5,637 nucleotides of DNA from Methylophilaceae bacterium UBA7525 (GTDB lineage Bacteria; Pseudomonadota; Gammaproteobacteria; Burkholderiales; Methylophilaceae): positions 1 through 5,637 of the forward strand of contig DLMX01000082.1 of the NCBI GenBank assembly GCA_002479405.1. The letters are read 5' to 3'. A model generated the notes under the pieces. The model saw only the letters and a list, made by a program, of their open reading frames with translations. It was not told the DNA's origin and did not search any database. This document shows positions 1-5,637 of the stretch, one piece after another; positions within the stretch are counted from its first letter, which is position 1, and each line of letters begins with the position of its first letter. The position numbers were made by a program, and so were the translations under genes.

Positions 1-12
1 CCGCGTAGCCAT
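1..12 (-). CDS. Probable start of a further gene (four codons visible, M-A-T-R)
   Basis: An ATG at 10-12 is followed by GCT, ACG and CGG to the window edge, 15 nt after the permease stop and preceded by GGAGG at good spacing. The product cannot be identified from four residues. It would be the next member of the same-strand gene run, and could be spurious. Confidence 0.4.
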
Positions 13-22
13 TTAATCAGTG

Positions 23-27
23 CCTCC
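23..27 (-). promoter_or_regulatory. Shine-Dalgarno sequence for the next downstream gene
   Basis: GGAGG on the minus strand directly follows the permease stop codon and lies 10 nt before an ATG at 10-12. No terminator-like hairpin lies between the permease and this site, which suggests that the transcript continues. Confidence 0.45.
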
Positions 28-1836
28 CTAGGCTGGCATGAACGGCCAGAAAAACGGGATCAACAACGAAGTCACCACGACGACAATCAGATTCATCGGA
101 ATACCCAGAAGCGCGAAATCGGAAAACCGATAATTGCCTGCGCTGTAGACTAGGGTATTGGTCTGATAACCGATAGGCGTGGCAAAACTGGCGCTGGCGG
201 CAAACATGACGCCGACCACAAACGGCCTCGGATCTACACCGAGCTGATGTGCCACGCCGATCACCACCGGTGTTAACAGCACGGCTACTGCGTTGTTGCT
301 AATGAATTCCGTAGCAACAGAGGTAATCAGCACCACCAATGCCAACATCATCCATGGCGAGATATCGCCGCCTACACTCACCAGACCATTGGCCATCATG
401 CCGGCAAGCCCGGAGTCGCGCATGGCAATACTGATGGCAATCATGCCGAAGATCAAAATCATGATGGGCCATTCAATCGATTTGTAGGCCTCGTCCGGCT
501 TGATGCAGCCGGTGGCAATCACCACTGCGGCACCAATCATGGCCAGACCTTCGATCGGCATGACATTGAAGGCTGCCAACAGCATGACACCGGCGATCGT
601 GGCGATGGCAATTCCCGCCTTGTTGTAACGATTGCCCGCAGCCTTGCCTTCGCCGATCGCAATCAAATCACCATTCTCGCAGAAACGCTTGATCTGGGAG
701 GGCGTACCTTCGACCAGCAGCACATCGCCGAATTGCAGCTGGAAGTCTCCGCTGATAGCCTGTATCGAGGCATCCCTGCGATGCACGGCGACCAGATGGA
801 TGCCGTACCGTGCTGCCAGATCCAGATCACGAATGGGGCGCTGCACATAGCGCGAGGACTGGCCGACAATCACCTCGACCATCACAGCACCCTGACTGCG
901 TAGCGTTTCCAGATCATGCTGATCGCCTTCATGCGCACTGTGCAGGCCTAGCAGTTCGTGATTGTGCATACCTACCATGTCGCTGCTACGGCTGTGCACG
1001 ACAAGACGGTCTCCCATCTGGAGCACCGTATCGCCGGATGGCTGCACCATTTCCTCATCACCGCGGAACAGCCTCAACACCTGCACCTTGCCGTTACTCA
1101 ATCGGGCTTCCTTCAAGGTGCGGCCCACTACATGGGAATCCTCCGGGACGAACAGTTCAGTCATGAACATGCGATCGCCGCTGCCGACGATCTGCTGCGT
1201 CAGCGTCTCGCGCACCGGCAGCAGACGTGGCGCAAAGATGAAAATGAAAGTGGCGCCGACCAGCGCCAGCAGAATGGCAGGCAGACTGATCTCGAACATG
1301 GAGAAAGCCGCCAGGCCCATATCACGGGCTACGCCATCGACCAGGATGTTGGTCGAAGTCCCTACCATGGTAATCAGGCCGCCGAGTATGGTGGCATAGG
1401 ACAAGGGAATCAAAAGCCGTGAAGGTGCCAGATTGAATCTGGCCGCGATGCTGAGAACGGCCGGTATCATCACCATGACCACCGGCGTGTTATTGATGAA
1501 TGGCGAAATCAGCAAGCCGACCATGAGCATCGCCAACAGCAGGCGCCGCTCGCTGTTACCGGCGAATTCTCCTATCCACTGCCCCAGACGGTCGATACAG
1601 CCGGTCTTGCTCAAAGCTCCGCTGATAATGAAAAGACAAGCGATAGTAATCGGCGCGCTGTTGCTGAATACACCCAGCACCTGCTTCGGGCTCAACAGGC
1701 CCAGCACCAGCAGCAATGCGACTGCCGCCATCACGGCCACATCTGCCTTGACCCACTCCCGCACAAAAGCAGCGAACAATACCAGCAGAATCGCGCCGAC
1801 GATCACGGCATGATAGGCTTCAGGGATAAATATCAT
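28..1836 (-). CDS. SLC13/DASS-type anion permease with two central RCK_C (TrkA-C) domains
   Basis: This 602-residue inner-membrane protein has two hydrophobic halves (about 8-205 and 405-600), each with several helices, flanking a soluble cytosolic insert. The insert holds two RCK_C-like domains: about 222-290 (TELFVPEDSHVVG...GDRLVVHSR) and 318-390 (MVEVIVGQSSRYVQ...GDVLLVEG). The family's repeated substrate and ion-binding signatures appear in both halves: INNTP at 114-118 with GTSTN at 159-163, and SNNAVA at 513-518 with GYQTNT at 556-561. Length and layout match E. coli YfbS and the sulfate-type permeases of cyanobacteria and algae (SAC1/SLT relatives). Substrates in this group include sulfate and other oxyanions or carboxylates, usually with Na+ or H+; which applies here cannot be read from sequence. 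The ATG at 1836 is the first Met after an in-frame stop, but no Shine-Dalgarno is visible, so translation may depend on coupling to the VOC gene 27 nt upstream. Stop is TAG. Confidence 0.92.
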   Translation of the reverse strand: MIFIPEAYHAVIVGAILLVLFAAFVREWVKADVAVMAAVALLLVLGLLSPKQVLGVFSNSAPITIACLFIISGALSKTGCIDRLGQWIGEFAGNSERRLLLAMLMVGLLISPFINNTPVVMVMIPAVLSIAARFNLAPSRLLIPLSYATILGGLITMVGTSTNILVDGVARDMGLAAFSMFEISLPAILLALVGATFIFIFAPRLLPVRETLTQQIVGSGDRMFMTELFVPEDSHVVGRTLKEARLSNGKVQVLRLFRGDEEMVQPSGDTVLQMGDRLVVHSRSSDMVGMHNHELLGLHSAHEGDQHDLETLRSQGAVMVEVIVGQSSRYVQRPIRDLDLAARYGIHLVAVHRRDASIQAISGDFQLQFGDVLLVEGTPSQIKRFCENGDLIAIGEGKAAGNRYNKAGIAIATIAGVMLLAAFNVMPIEGLAMIGAAVVIATGCIKPDEAYKSIEWPIMILIFGMIAISIAMRDSGLAGMMANGLVSVGGDISPWMMLALVVLITSVATEFISNNAVAVLLTPVVIGVAHQLGVDPRPFVVGVMFAASASFATPIGYQTNTLVYSAGNYRFSDFALLGIPMNLIVVVVTSLLIPFFWPFMPA

Positions 1837-1863
1837 CGTAGTTTGCCAATGGCCGGCGAGCCG

Positions 1864-2286
1864 TCAAGCCGCATGTTTATCGGAAATCGGGGAGTGATAA
1901 ATGAACTGAACCAGATTGCCGGCAGGATCGAAGCAATAGAAACTCCGCGCGCCGTCCCTGTGCGTTCGTGTGGCCTGCGCGATCTTCGTACCATGTGCGA
2001 CGAGATAGTTACACCAGTCATCCACGTCTTGCGGCGTCTTCAATATAAAACCGATATGATCCAAGCGCTGCGCACCGTCCAGCTTGGTGGCGGAATCAAG
2101 GCGGTGCAATGCCACATTATCGGCACCGGCGGAAGTCAGATAGACATTGTCCGGATCCGGCATCCATTCCTGCTGCATGCCGACCACATCCCGATAGAAT
2201 TTCAGGCAGGACTCCAGATCATGAACGAATAACGCCACGTGGCGCATGCCCAGCATGCCGCCAGGCCGTGTTGCAGCTTCAGTCAT
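1864..2286 (-). CDS. VOC (glyoxalase/bleomycin-resistance/extradiol dioxygenase fold) family protein
   Basis: This is a 140-residue single-chain VOC protein with two beta-alpha-beta-beta-beta modules: module one starts at R-H16-VALFVHDL, module two at RLDH77-IGFIL. It ends with RSFYCFDPAGNLVQFIYH (about 114-131), the usual DPxGN signature. Candidate metal ligands are H16, H61 or a nearby residue, and H77. The C-terminal ligand position, usually Glu in glyoxalase I, is Q127, so metal binding may be altered or absent. VOC proteins include glyoxalases, dioxygenases, epimerases and antibiotic-binding proteins, and I cannot assign a substrate. The ATG at 2284-2286 is chosen because GAGGTG (2291-2296) lies 4 nt upstream (GAGG alone 6 nt); the upstream in-frame ATG at 2313 lies deep inside the OsmC gene. 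It overlaps the OsmC stop by 8 nt (ATGACTGA), so the two are surely co-transcribed. Confidence 0.88.
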   Translation of the reverse strand: MTEAATRPGGMLGMRHVALFVHDLESCLKFYRDVVGMQQEWMPDPDNVYLTSAGADNVALHRLDSATKLDGAQRLDHIGFILKTPQDVDDWCNYLVAHGTKIAQATRTHRDGARSFYCFDPAGNLVQFIYHSPISDKHAA

Positions 2287-2704
2287 TATCCACCTCGACA
2301 ATTTCAAAATCATGTGAGATTTCCGCAGCTTTGCCCAGCATGATGGATGCTGAGCAGTATTTCTCGGCCGACAGTTTCACCGCGCGTTCGACCTGCACCG
2401 GATTCAAACCCTTGCCGCTGACGACGAAGTGGACATGAATTCTGGTGAACACCTTGGGCACACTGTCAGCGCGCTCGGCCTCGATCTCGGCCACGCAATC
2501 GGTCACCGGCTGTCGCGCCTTCTTCAGGATGGTCACCACATCAAAGGAAGTGCAGCCGCCCATGCCGATCAACAGCATCTCCATCGGCCGCATGCCGAGA
2601 TTGCGGCCGCCGGCATCCGGCGCGCCATCCAGAATCACCGCATGACCGCTTTCGGATTCGCCCATGAAACAGACGTTCTCAACCCATTTGATACGCGCTT
2701 TCAT
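2279..2704 (-). CDS. OsmC family protein, YhfA-like
   Basis: This 141-residue protein belongs to the OsmC/Ohr superfamily, whose characterised members are cytosolic thiol peroxidases reducing organic or inorganic peroxides. Overall sequence and length recall E. coli YhfA (134 residues): the N-terminus M-K-A-R-I-K-W-V-E, then a PMEM segment at 40-43, GGCTSFDVV at 49-57, and SAEKYCSASIML at 112-123. The two superfamily cysteines are C51 and C117. R34 and E42 lie upstream, where the catalytic Arg and Glu of OsmC/Ohr sit. YhfA itself has no firmly established physiological role, so peroxidase activity is inferred from the fold and the cysteine pair. The ATG lies 6 nt after the FKBP stop, and the upstream GGGGTG is distant and weak, which suggests translational coupling. 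The last 8 bases overlap the next gene. Confidence 0.9.
   Translation of the reverse strand: MKARIKWVENVCFMGESESGHAVILDGAPDAGGRNLGMRPMEMLLIGMGGCTSFDVVTILKKARQPVTDCVAEIEAERADSVPKVFTRIHVHFVVSGKGLNPVQVERAVKLSAEKYCSASIMLGKAAEISHDFEIVEVDND
2291..2296 (-). promoter_or_regulatory. Ribosome binding site deciding the VOC gene start
   Basis: GAGGTG on the minus strand lies within the last codons of the OsmC-family gene, with GAGG 6 nt before the ATG at 2286. It selects this ATG over the ATG at 2313 and over the Met codons 11 and 14 of the shorter protein. Confidence 0.7.
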
Positions 2705-2710
2705 TCCGGT

Positions 2711-3181
2711 TTATTTCACCCCGAGCAGTTCTACATCGAACACCAACGTGGCATTCGGCGGAATCACGCCGCCGGCACCACGTGCGCCATAGCCCATTTC
2801 CGGAGGAATCACCAGTGTGCGCTTGCCGCCGATCTTCATGCCGGCAAATCCCTGATCCCAGCCCTGGATGACCTGACCGCCACCGAGATAGAAGACGAAA
2901 GGCTCACCACGATCAACTGAACTGTCAAACTTCTGCCCCTTGTTGTCGGGCTTGCTCGGGTCATACAGCCAGCCGGTGTAGTGCACGGTAACATTGAAGC
3001 CGATCTCGGCTTCACGGCCGCTGCCTTCCAGCGTGTCGATTTTGATAAGTTCGGTAACCGGTTGCGTCATGGTCGTTCCTTCCTGAGTGGTGGATTGTGA
3101 AGATTCCGTCGCTGCCTGACAGCCGCTGACGGCGAATGCGGTCATCAACAAGACCGCCAGTAGATATTTGCCTGATTGCAT
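2711..3181 (-). CDS. FKBP-type peptidyl-prolyl cis-trans isomerase, predicted lipoprotein
   Basis: FKBP isomerases catalyse cis-trans isomerisation of X-Pro bonds and assist folding. From the ATG at 3181 the protein has 156 residues: a basic then hydrophobic signal segment (about 1-20), lipobox V18-S-G-C21 with Gln at +2 (consistent with outer-membrane sorting), a Ser/Thr/Gln linker (22-37), and one complete FKBP domain (about 39-156). The active-site residues are present: Y68, F85-D86 in KFDSS, V104-I105, W108, Y131 in GYGARG, and F148. The start at 3181 has GGAGT 6 nt upstream (3188-3192). The upstream in-frame ATG at 3250 has no such site and would push the signal sequence inward. An internal ATG at 3068-3070 (M38) has an even better ribosome site and could yield a 119-residue cytosolic form. 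The OsmC-family gene follows 6 nt after the TAA stop. Membrane localisation is a prediction. Confidence 0.92.
   Translation of the reverse strand: MQSGKYLLAVLLMTAFAVSGCQAATESSQSTTQEGTTMTQPVTELIKIDTLEGSGREAEIGFNVTVHYTGWLYDPSKPDNKGQKFDSSVDRGEPFVFYLGGGQVIQGWDQGFAGMKIGGKRTLVIPPEMGYGARGAGGVIPPNATLVFDVELLGVK
3077..3084 (-). promoter_or_regulatory. Internal Shine-Dalgarno site within the FKBP gene
   Basis: On the minus strand AGGAAGGA is followed by 6 nt and then an in-frame ATG (3068-3070). It falls in the codons for the linker (Q-E-G-T-T) just before the FKBP domain. Both sequence and spacing are close to ideal, and match at least as well as the site of the main start. Initiation here would give a domain-only protein of 119 residues, a typical size for cytosolic bacterial FKBPs. 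Whether it is used cannot be told from sequence alone. Confidence 0.5.
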
Positions 3182-3268
3182 GAAGTGACTCCGAATAAAC
3201 TGCCGATATGATACCCGAAACAGGGGCTTGCCGCCTGCCTCCGGCTCCATGGAAGAGTTGAATATCAG
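3182..3268 (-). other. 87-nt intergenic gap between dacB and the FKBP gene
   Basis: This is the largest non-coding gap in the window. On the minus strand it holds a TATCAT hexamer (3208-3213) resembling a sigma70 -10 box, about 27 nt before the FKBP start codon. No recognisable -35 box lies at 16-18 bp and there is no extended -10, so a promoter is possible but weakly supported. A short GC-rich inverted repeat (CAGG...CCTG with an inner GG/CC) precedes TTT, and another 6-bp stem straddles the dacB stop. Neither has a real T-run, so neither is a convincing intrinsic terminator. The Shine-Dalgarno sequence GGAGT of the FKBP gene lies at 3188-3192. Confidence 0.5.
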
Positions 3269-4681
3269 CTAGCGCTGATGATATGCCCACTCGAGCAGGG
3301 CATCCTGCGCAGAACGCGTATTGCCAGCCTGCGCATGGTTGGCGATAAAGACCACCACCCAGCGTCGGCCCTGTTCATCCAGCACATAACCAGCCAATGC
3401 CCGCACGCCGTCAATCGAGCCGGTCTTGATATGTGCCCGACCCTGCACCGGCTTGCCATTGAGGCGCCGTATCGCAGTGCCGTCGACTGCCAGCAAGGGT
3501 AGCGACGACATCAGCTCAGCCATCAAGGGACTGGCATAGGCATGCACCAACAATTCACCAAGATGCCTGGCACTGATGCGTTCGATGCGCGAAAGACCAG
3601 AACCGTTGTCGATCACCAGCTCCGGAAAGTTCAGCCCTTTGCTCGCCAACCACAGTTGTATTGCCTTTGCACCGTTAGTCTCGTTGCCGGGTTGTCCGGA
3701 GCGCTCGGCTGCAATCGTCAGCAGCAACTGCCGGGTCATCAGATTGTTGCTGTATTTATTGACGCGCCGGATGACGTCTGCCAGCGGCTGTGAATAATGC
3801 ACGGATAGCCGGACTGCCTGCGGCGGCAACACATCCTGCCGGAAGCCGTTTGCCAGACTGCCGCCCAGCTGTTGCCATATCTCGCGAAACAGCTGATAGG
3901 TATAGTTTGCATGGCCAAACAGGCTGAGTTCCAGATACTTTTCCTCGCAACTGGCCGGGAAACTGCCGGTAAAGGCAACCTCGGCCTGCGCGCCTTGCTG
4001 CTGCACCTGATAGCGCAGCTGACTGCGCCAGTCGCCGCATGCACCAGCAACAGGCTGCAGCTGATTGATCAGCGTGATATCCGGCAATGTCGGGCTGGCC
4101 TGCACCATGACGCGCCCGCCCTCGTTGAAAAACCTGAAACTGGTGGAATTGAGGTTGCTGGTCAGCGCATTGGGAATGGCGTTGTAGGCACGGTACGGCT
4201 CGTTGTCGAACAGGCCGGCATCGAGCTGCTCGGGAGAGAAATAACTATCATCCAGAATCAGGCTGCCGCGGATATCCCGCAGGCCGGTCTGCCGCAGATC
4301 GCTCAGCATACGCCACATATCATGCTGCATCAGCTCCGGATTGCCATAGCCCTTGATGATGAGATTGCCGTGCAGCACACCATTCACAAGTTCGCCATCA
4401 CGATAGATCTCCGTGCGCCAGCGATAGGCGGGACCCAGCAGATCCAGCGCCGCATAGGTCGTCACCAGTTTCATGGTCGAAGCCGGATTCATCGGTCGGT
4501 CGGCATGATGCGCCAGCAGGCTGTCATTTGCCTCAACCTGACGCACATAGACCGAGACCGCATCGAGCGGCACTGCCTGTTTTGCCAGTGACTGCTCGAC
4601 CACCGCCGGCAACTGCGCGAGTGCAAGCTGCGGCAGCAACAGCGCAAAGAGCCCAAGACAGAATTTCAGCATTGCGGACAT
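3269..4681 (-). CDS. dacB: D-alanyl-D-alanine carboxypeptidase/endopeptidase, PBP4 (DacB) family
   Basis: This is a class C low-molecular-weight penicillin-binding protein (peptidase family S13). Such enzymes remove terminal D-Ala from, or cleave cross-links in, periplasmic peptidoglycan. From the chosen start it has 470 residues, close to the 477 of E. coli DacB. A signal peptide covers about 1-22, with a hydrophobic core and likely cleavage in LALA|Q. All three active-site motifs are present: SxxK as S68-T-M-K71 (S68 nucleophile), SxN as S311-N-N313, and K419-T-G421. The roughly 240-residue spacing between SxxK and SxN matches the large inserted domains typical of this class. The ATG at 4679-4681 is chosen because it overlaps the bioA stop as TGATG and has AGGAG 11 nt upstream (4693-4697). 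An ATG three codons later (4672) would give the same mature protein, and the longer frame up to 4729 would bury the signal peptide. Stop is TAG. Confidence 0.95.
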   Translation of the reverse strand: MSAMLKFCLGLFALLLPQLALAQLPAVVEQSLAKQAVPLDAVSVYVRQVEANDSLLAHHADRPMNPASTMKLVTTYAALDLLGPAYRWRTEIYRDGELVNGVLHGNLIIKGYGNPELMQHDMWRMLSDLRQTGLRDIRGSLILDDSYFSPEQLDAGLFDNEPYRAYNAIPNALTSNLNSTSFRFFNEGGRVMVQASPTLPDITLINQLQPVAGACGDWRSQLRYQVQQQGAQAEVAFTGSFPASCEEKYLELSLFGHANYTYQLFREIWQQLGGSLANGFRQDVLPPQAVRLSVHYSQPLADVIRRVNKYSNNLMTRQLLLTIAAERSGQPGNETNGAKAIQLWLASKGLNFPELVIDNGSGLSRIERISARHLGELLVHAYASPLMAELMSSLPLLAVDGTAIRRLNGKPVQGRAHIKTGSIDGVRALAGYVLDEQGRRWVVVFIANHAQAGNTRSAQDALLEWAYHQR

Positions 4682-5637
4682 CAGGCCGCCAACTCCTGCA
4701 GCAACTGCACGATCTCGCCGGCCATCCAATCGATCTCGCTGTCGCTGATGACATAAGGCGGCATCATATACACCGTGTTGCCTATGGGGCGCAACAGCAG
4801 ACCACGCTCCAGTGCGGCCTGATAGAAAGCCTGCTGAAAATCCTGACGCCTGCTTTTCACGTCAAAAGCGGCAATCATGCCCAACTGGCGCAGGTTCATG
4901 ACCGGCAAACCGGCCAGCGCCTGCTGCAAGCTCCCCTTCATATGAATTGATTTATGCCGGTTTGCCTTCAATATCTGCTCTTGCTCAAAGATATCCAGCG
5001 TCGCCAGCGCTGCCGCACAAGCCAGCGGATTGCCGGTATAGCTGTGCGAATGCAGGAAACCCCGCACTGTGCTGTCGTCATAGAATGCCTGATAGATCTC
5101 ATCAGTACAGAGCGTGACCGACAACGGCAGATAGCCGCCGGTAATGCCCTTCGACAGACACATGAAGTCCGGCCGGATGGCCGCCTGCTCGCAGGCAAAC
5201 ATGGTACCGGTGCGGCCGAAACCAACCGCGATCTCATCCGCGATCAGATGCACATGATAACGGCTGCAGATCGCACGCGCCTTTTGCAGGTAGACCGGCG
5301 AATACATCGCCATGCCGGCCGCGCATTGCACCAGAGGCTCAATGATGAAAGCGGCGATCTGCTCATGATGTGACGCAATATGCTGCTCCAGCGCTTCGGC
5401 ACAACGCAGTGCATATTGCTCGGCAGTTTCACCCTTGGCCGCCAGCCGCCAGTCCGGGCTGGGCATCTGTTCGCTTTTCAGCAACAAGGGCGCGTAAGTA
5501 TCCTTGAAAATAGCAACATCGGTCACCGACAGAGCTCCCAGCGTCTCACCGTGATACCCGTTCTGCAGGCTGAGAAACTGGGTCTTGTTCGGCTTTCCGG
5601 TATTACGCCAGTAATGAAAGCTCATCTTCAGCGCGAT
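4681..5637 (-). CDS. bioA: Adenosylmethionine-8-amino-7-oxononanoate aminotransferase (BioA), 5' end outside window
   Basis: BioA is a PLP-dependent class III aminotransferase that converts 7-keto-8-aminopelargonate to 7,8-diaminopelargonate, the antepenultimate step of biotin synthesis, in the cytosol. The reading frame stays open to the window edge (I-A-L-K precedes the Met at 5625), so that Met is internal. About 115 N-terminal residues are missing compared with E. coli BioA. Counting from that Met, GYHGET lies at 23-28, the DEIAVGFGRTG cofactor motif at 130-140 (the Asp that contacts the pyridine nitrogen is 130), and the Schiff-base Lys is K159 in SKGITGG (codon 5149-5151). RPIGN at 279-283 carries the Arg equivalent to the E. 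coli substrate-binding R391, followed by MMPPY. D130 and K159 both sit at a constant offset of 115 from E. coli D245 and K274. The N-terminal substrate-specificity region is not visible, so SAM versus another amino donor cannot be judged. The stop codon overlaps the dacB start. Confidence 0.95.
   Translation of the reverse strand: MALKMSFHYWRNTGKPNKTQFLSLQNGYHGETLGALSVTDVAIFKDTYAPLLLKSEQMPSPDWRLAAKGETAEQYALRCAEALEQHIASHHEQIAAFIIEPLVQCAAGMAMYSPVYLQKARAICSRYHVHLIADEIAVGFGRTGTMFACEQAAIRPDFMCLSKGITGGYLPLSVTLCTDEIYQAFYDDSTVRGFLHSHSYTGNPLACAAALATLDIFEQEQILKANRHKSIHMKGSLQQALAGLPVMNLRQLGMIAAFDVKSRRQDFQQAFYQAALERGLLLRPIGNTVYMMPPYVISDSEIDWMAGEIVQLLQELAA

Noticed and set aside
810..1422. Several plus-strand open frames of 118-154 codons opposite the permease
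   Set aside because: They overlap one another in different frames, lie antisense to the RCK_C region and have no recognisable family features.
1810..2232. A plus-strand 140-codon frame spanning the permease-VOC junction
   Set aside because: It is antisense to two well-supported genes and its product resembles no known family.
3208..3213. TATCAT as a -10 box for an FKBP promoter
   Set aside because: There is no matching -35 element or extended -10, so it is noted only within the gap description and not called as a promoter.
3182..3250. N-terminal extension of the FKBP protein to the ATG at 3250
   Set aside because: There is no ribosome site before it, and the extension would place about 23 residues ahead of a clear lipoprotein signal peptide.
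3264..3279. A 6-bp stem (ATCAGC/GCTGAT, 4-nt loop) across the dacB stop codon
   Set aside because: It is short, only partly GC and not followed by a T-run, so it is not a credible intrinsic terminator and could be chance.
3872..4591. A 239-codon open frame on the plus strand
   Set aside because: It lies wholly antisense to dacB, whose motifs are all intact. Its product has no recognisable domain and it looks like a by-product of the codon bias of dacB.

Overview
The window is a compact, entirely minus-strand run of genes from a Gram-negative bacterium, most likely a betaproteobacterium. That placement is an inference from the protein sequences and the moderately high GC content. The Gram-negative call rests on a periplasmic PBP4-type peptidase and on a lipoprotein signal whose +2 residue fits outer-membrane sorting. 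I see no mobile element, CRISPR array, tRNA, rRNA or phage gene.

Reading in the direction of transcription, from high to low coordinates: the 3' two thirds of bioA (biotin synthesis, 4681-5637, running off the window edge); dacB/PBP4 (peptidoglycan DD-peptidase, 3269-4681), coupled to bioA by a one-base TGATG overlap; an 87-nt gap; an FKBP-type peptidyl-prolyl isomerase made as a lipoprotein (2711-3181); a YhfA-like OsmC-family thiol protein (2279-2704), 6 nt downstream; a VOC/glyoxalase-fold protein (1864-2286) that overlaps the OsmC gene by 8 nt; and an SLC13/DASS-type anion permease with two central RCK_C (TrkA-C) domains (28-1836), 27 nt further on. A good Shine-Dalgarno site plus ATG at the far left (1-27) suggests that another gene of the same run begins there.

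The spacing suggests either one long operon or two units: bioA-dacB, then FKBP-OsmC-VOC-permease, with a possible weak promoter in the 87-nt gap. No single pathway joins these genes. The second group has a loose envelope and stress flavour (protein folding, peroxide or thiol chemistry, glyoxalase-like chemistry, anion transport), but any functional link is inference from adjacency.

Nothing here looks like an undescribed defence, mobile or biosynthetic system. The most interesting feature is a strong internal ribosome binding site inside the FKBP gene. It sits exactly at the junction between the lipoprotein leader and the catalytic domain, so the gene could produce both a membrane-anchored and a cytosolic isomerase.
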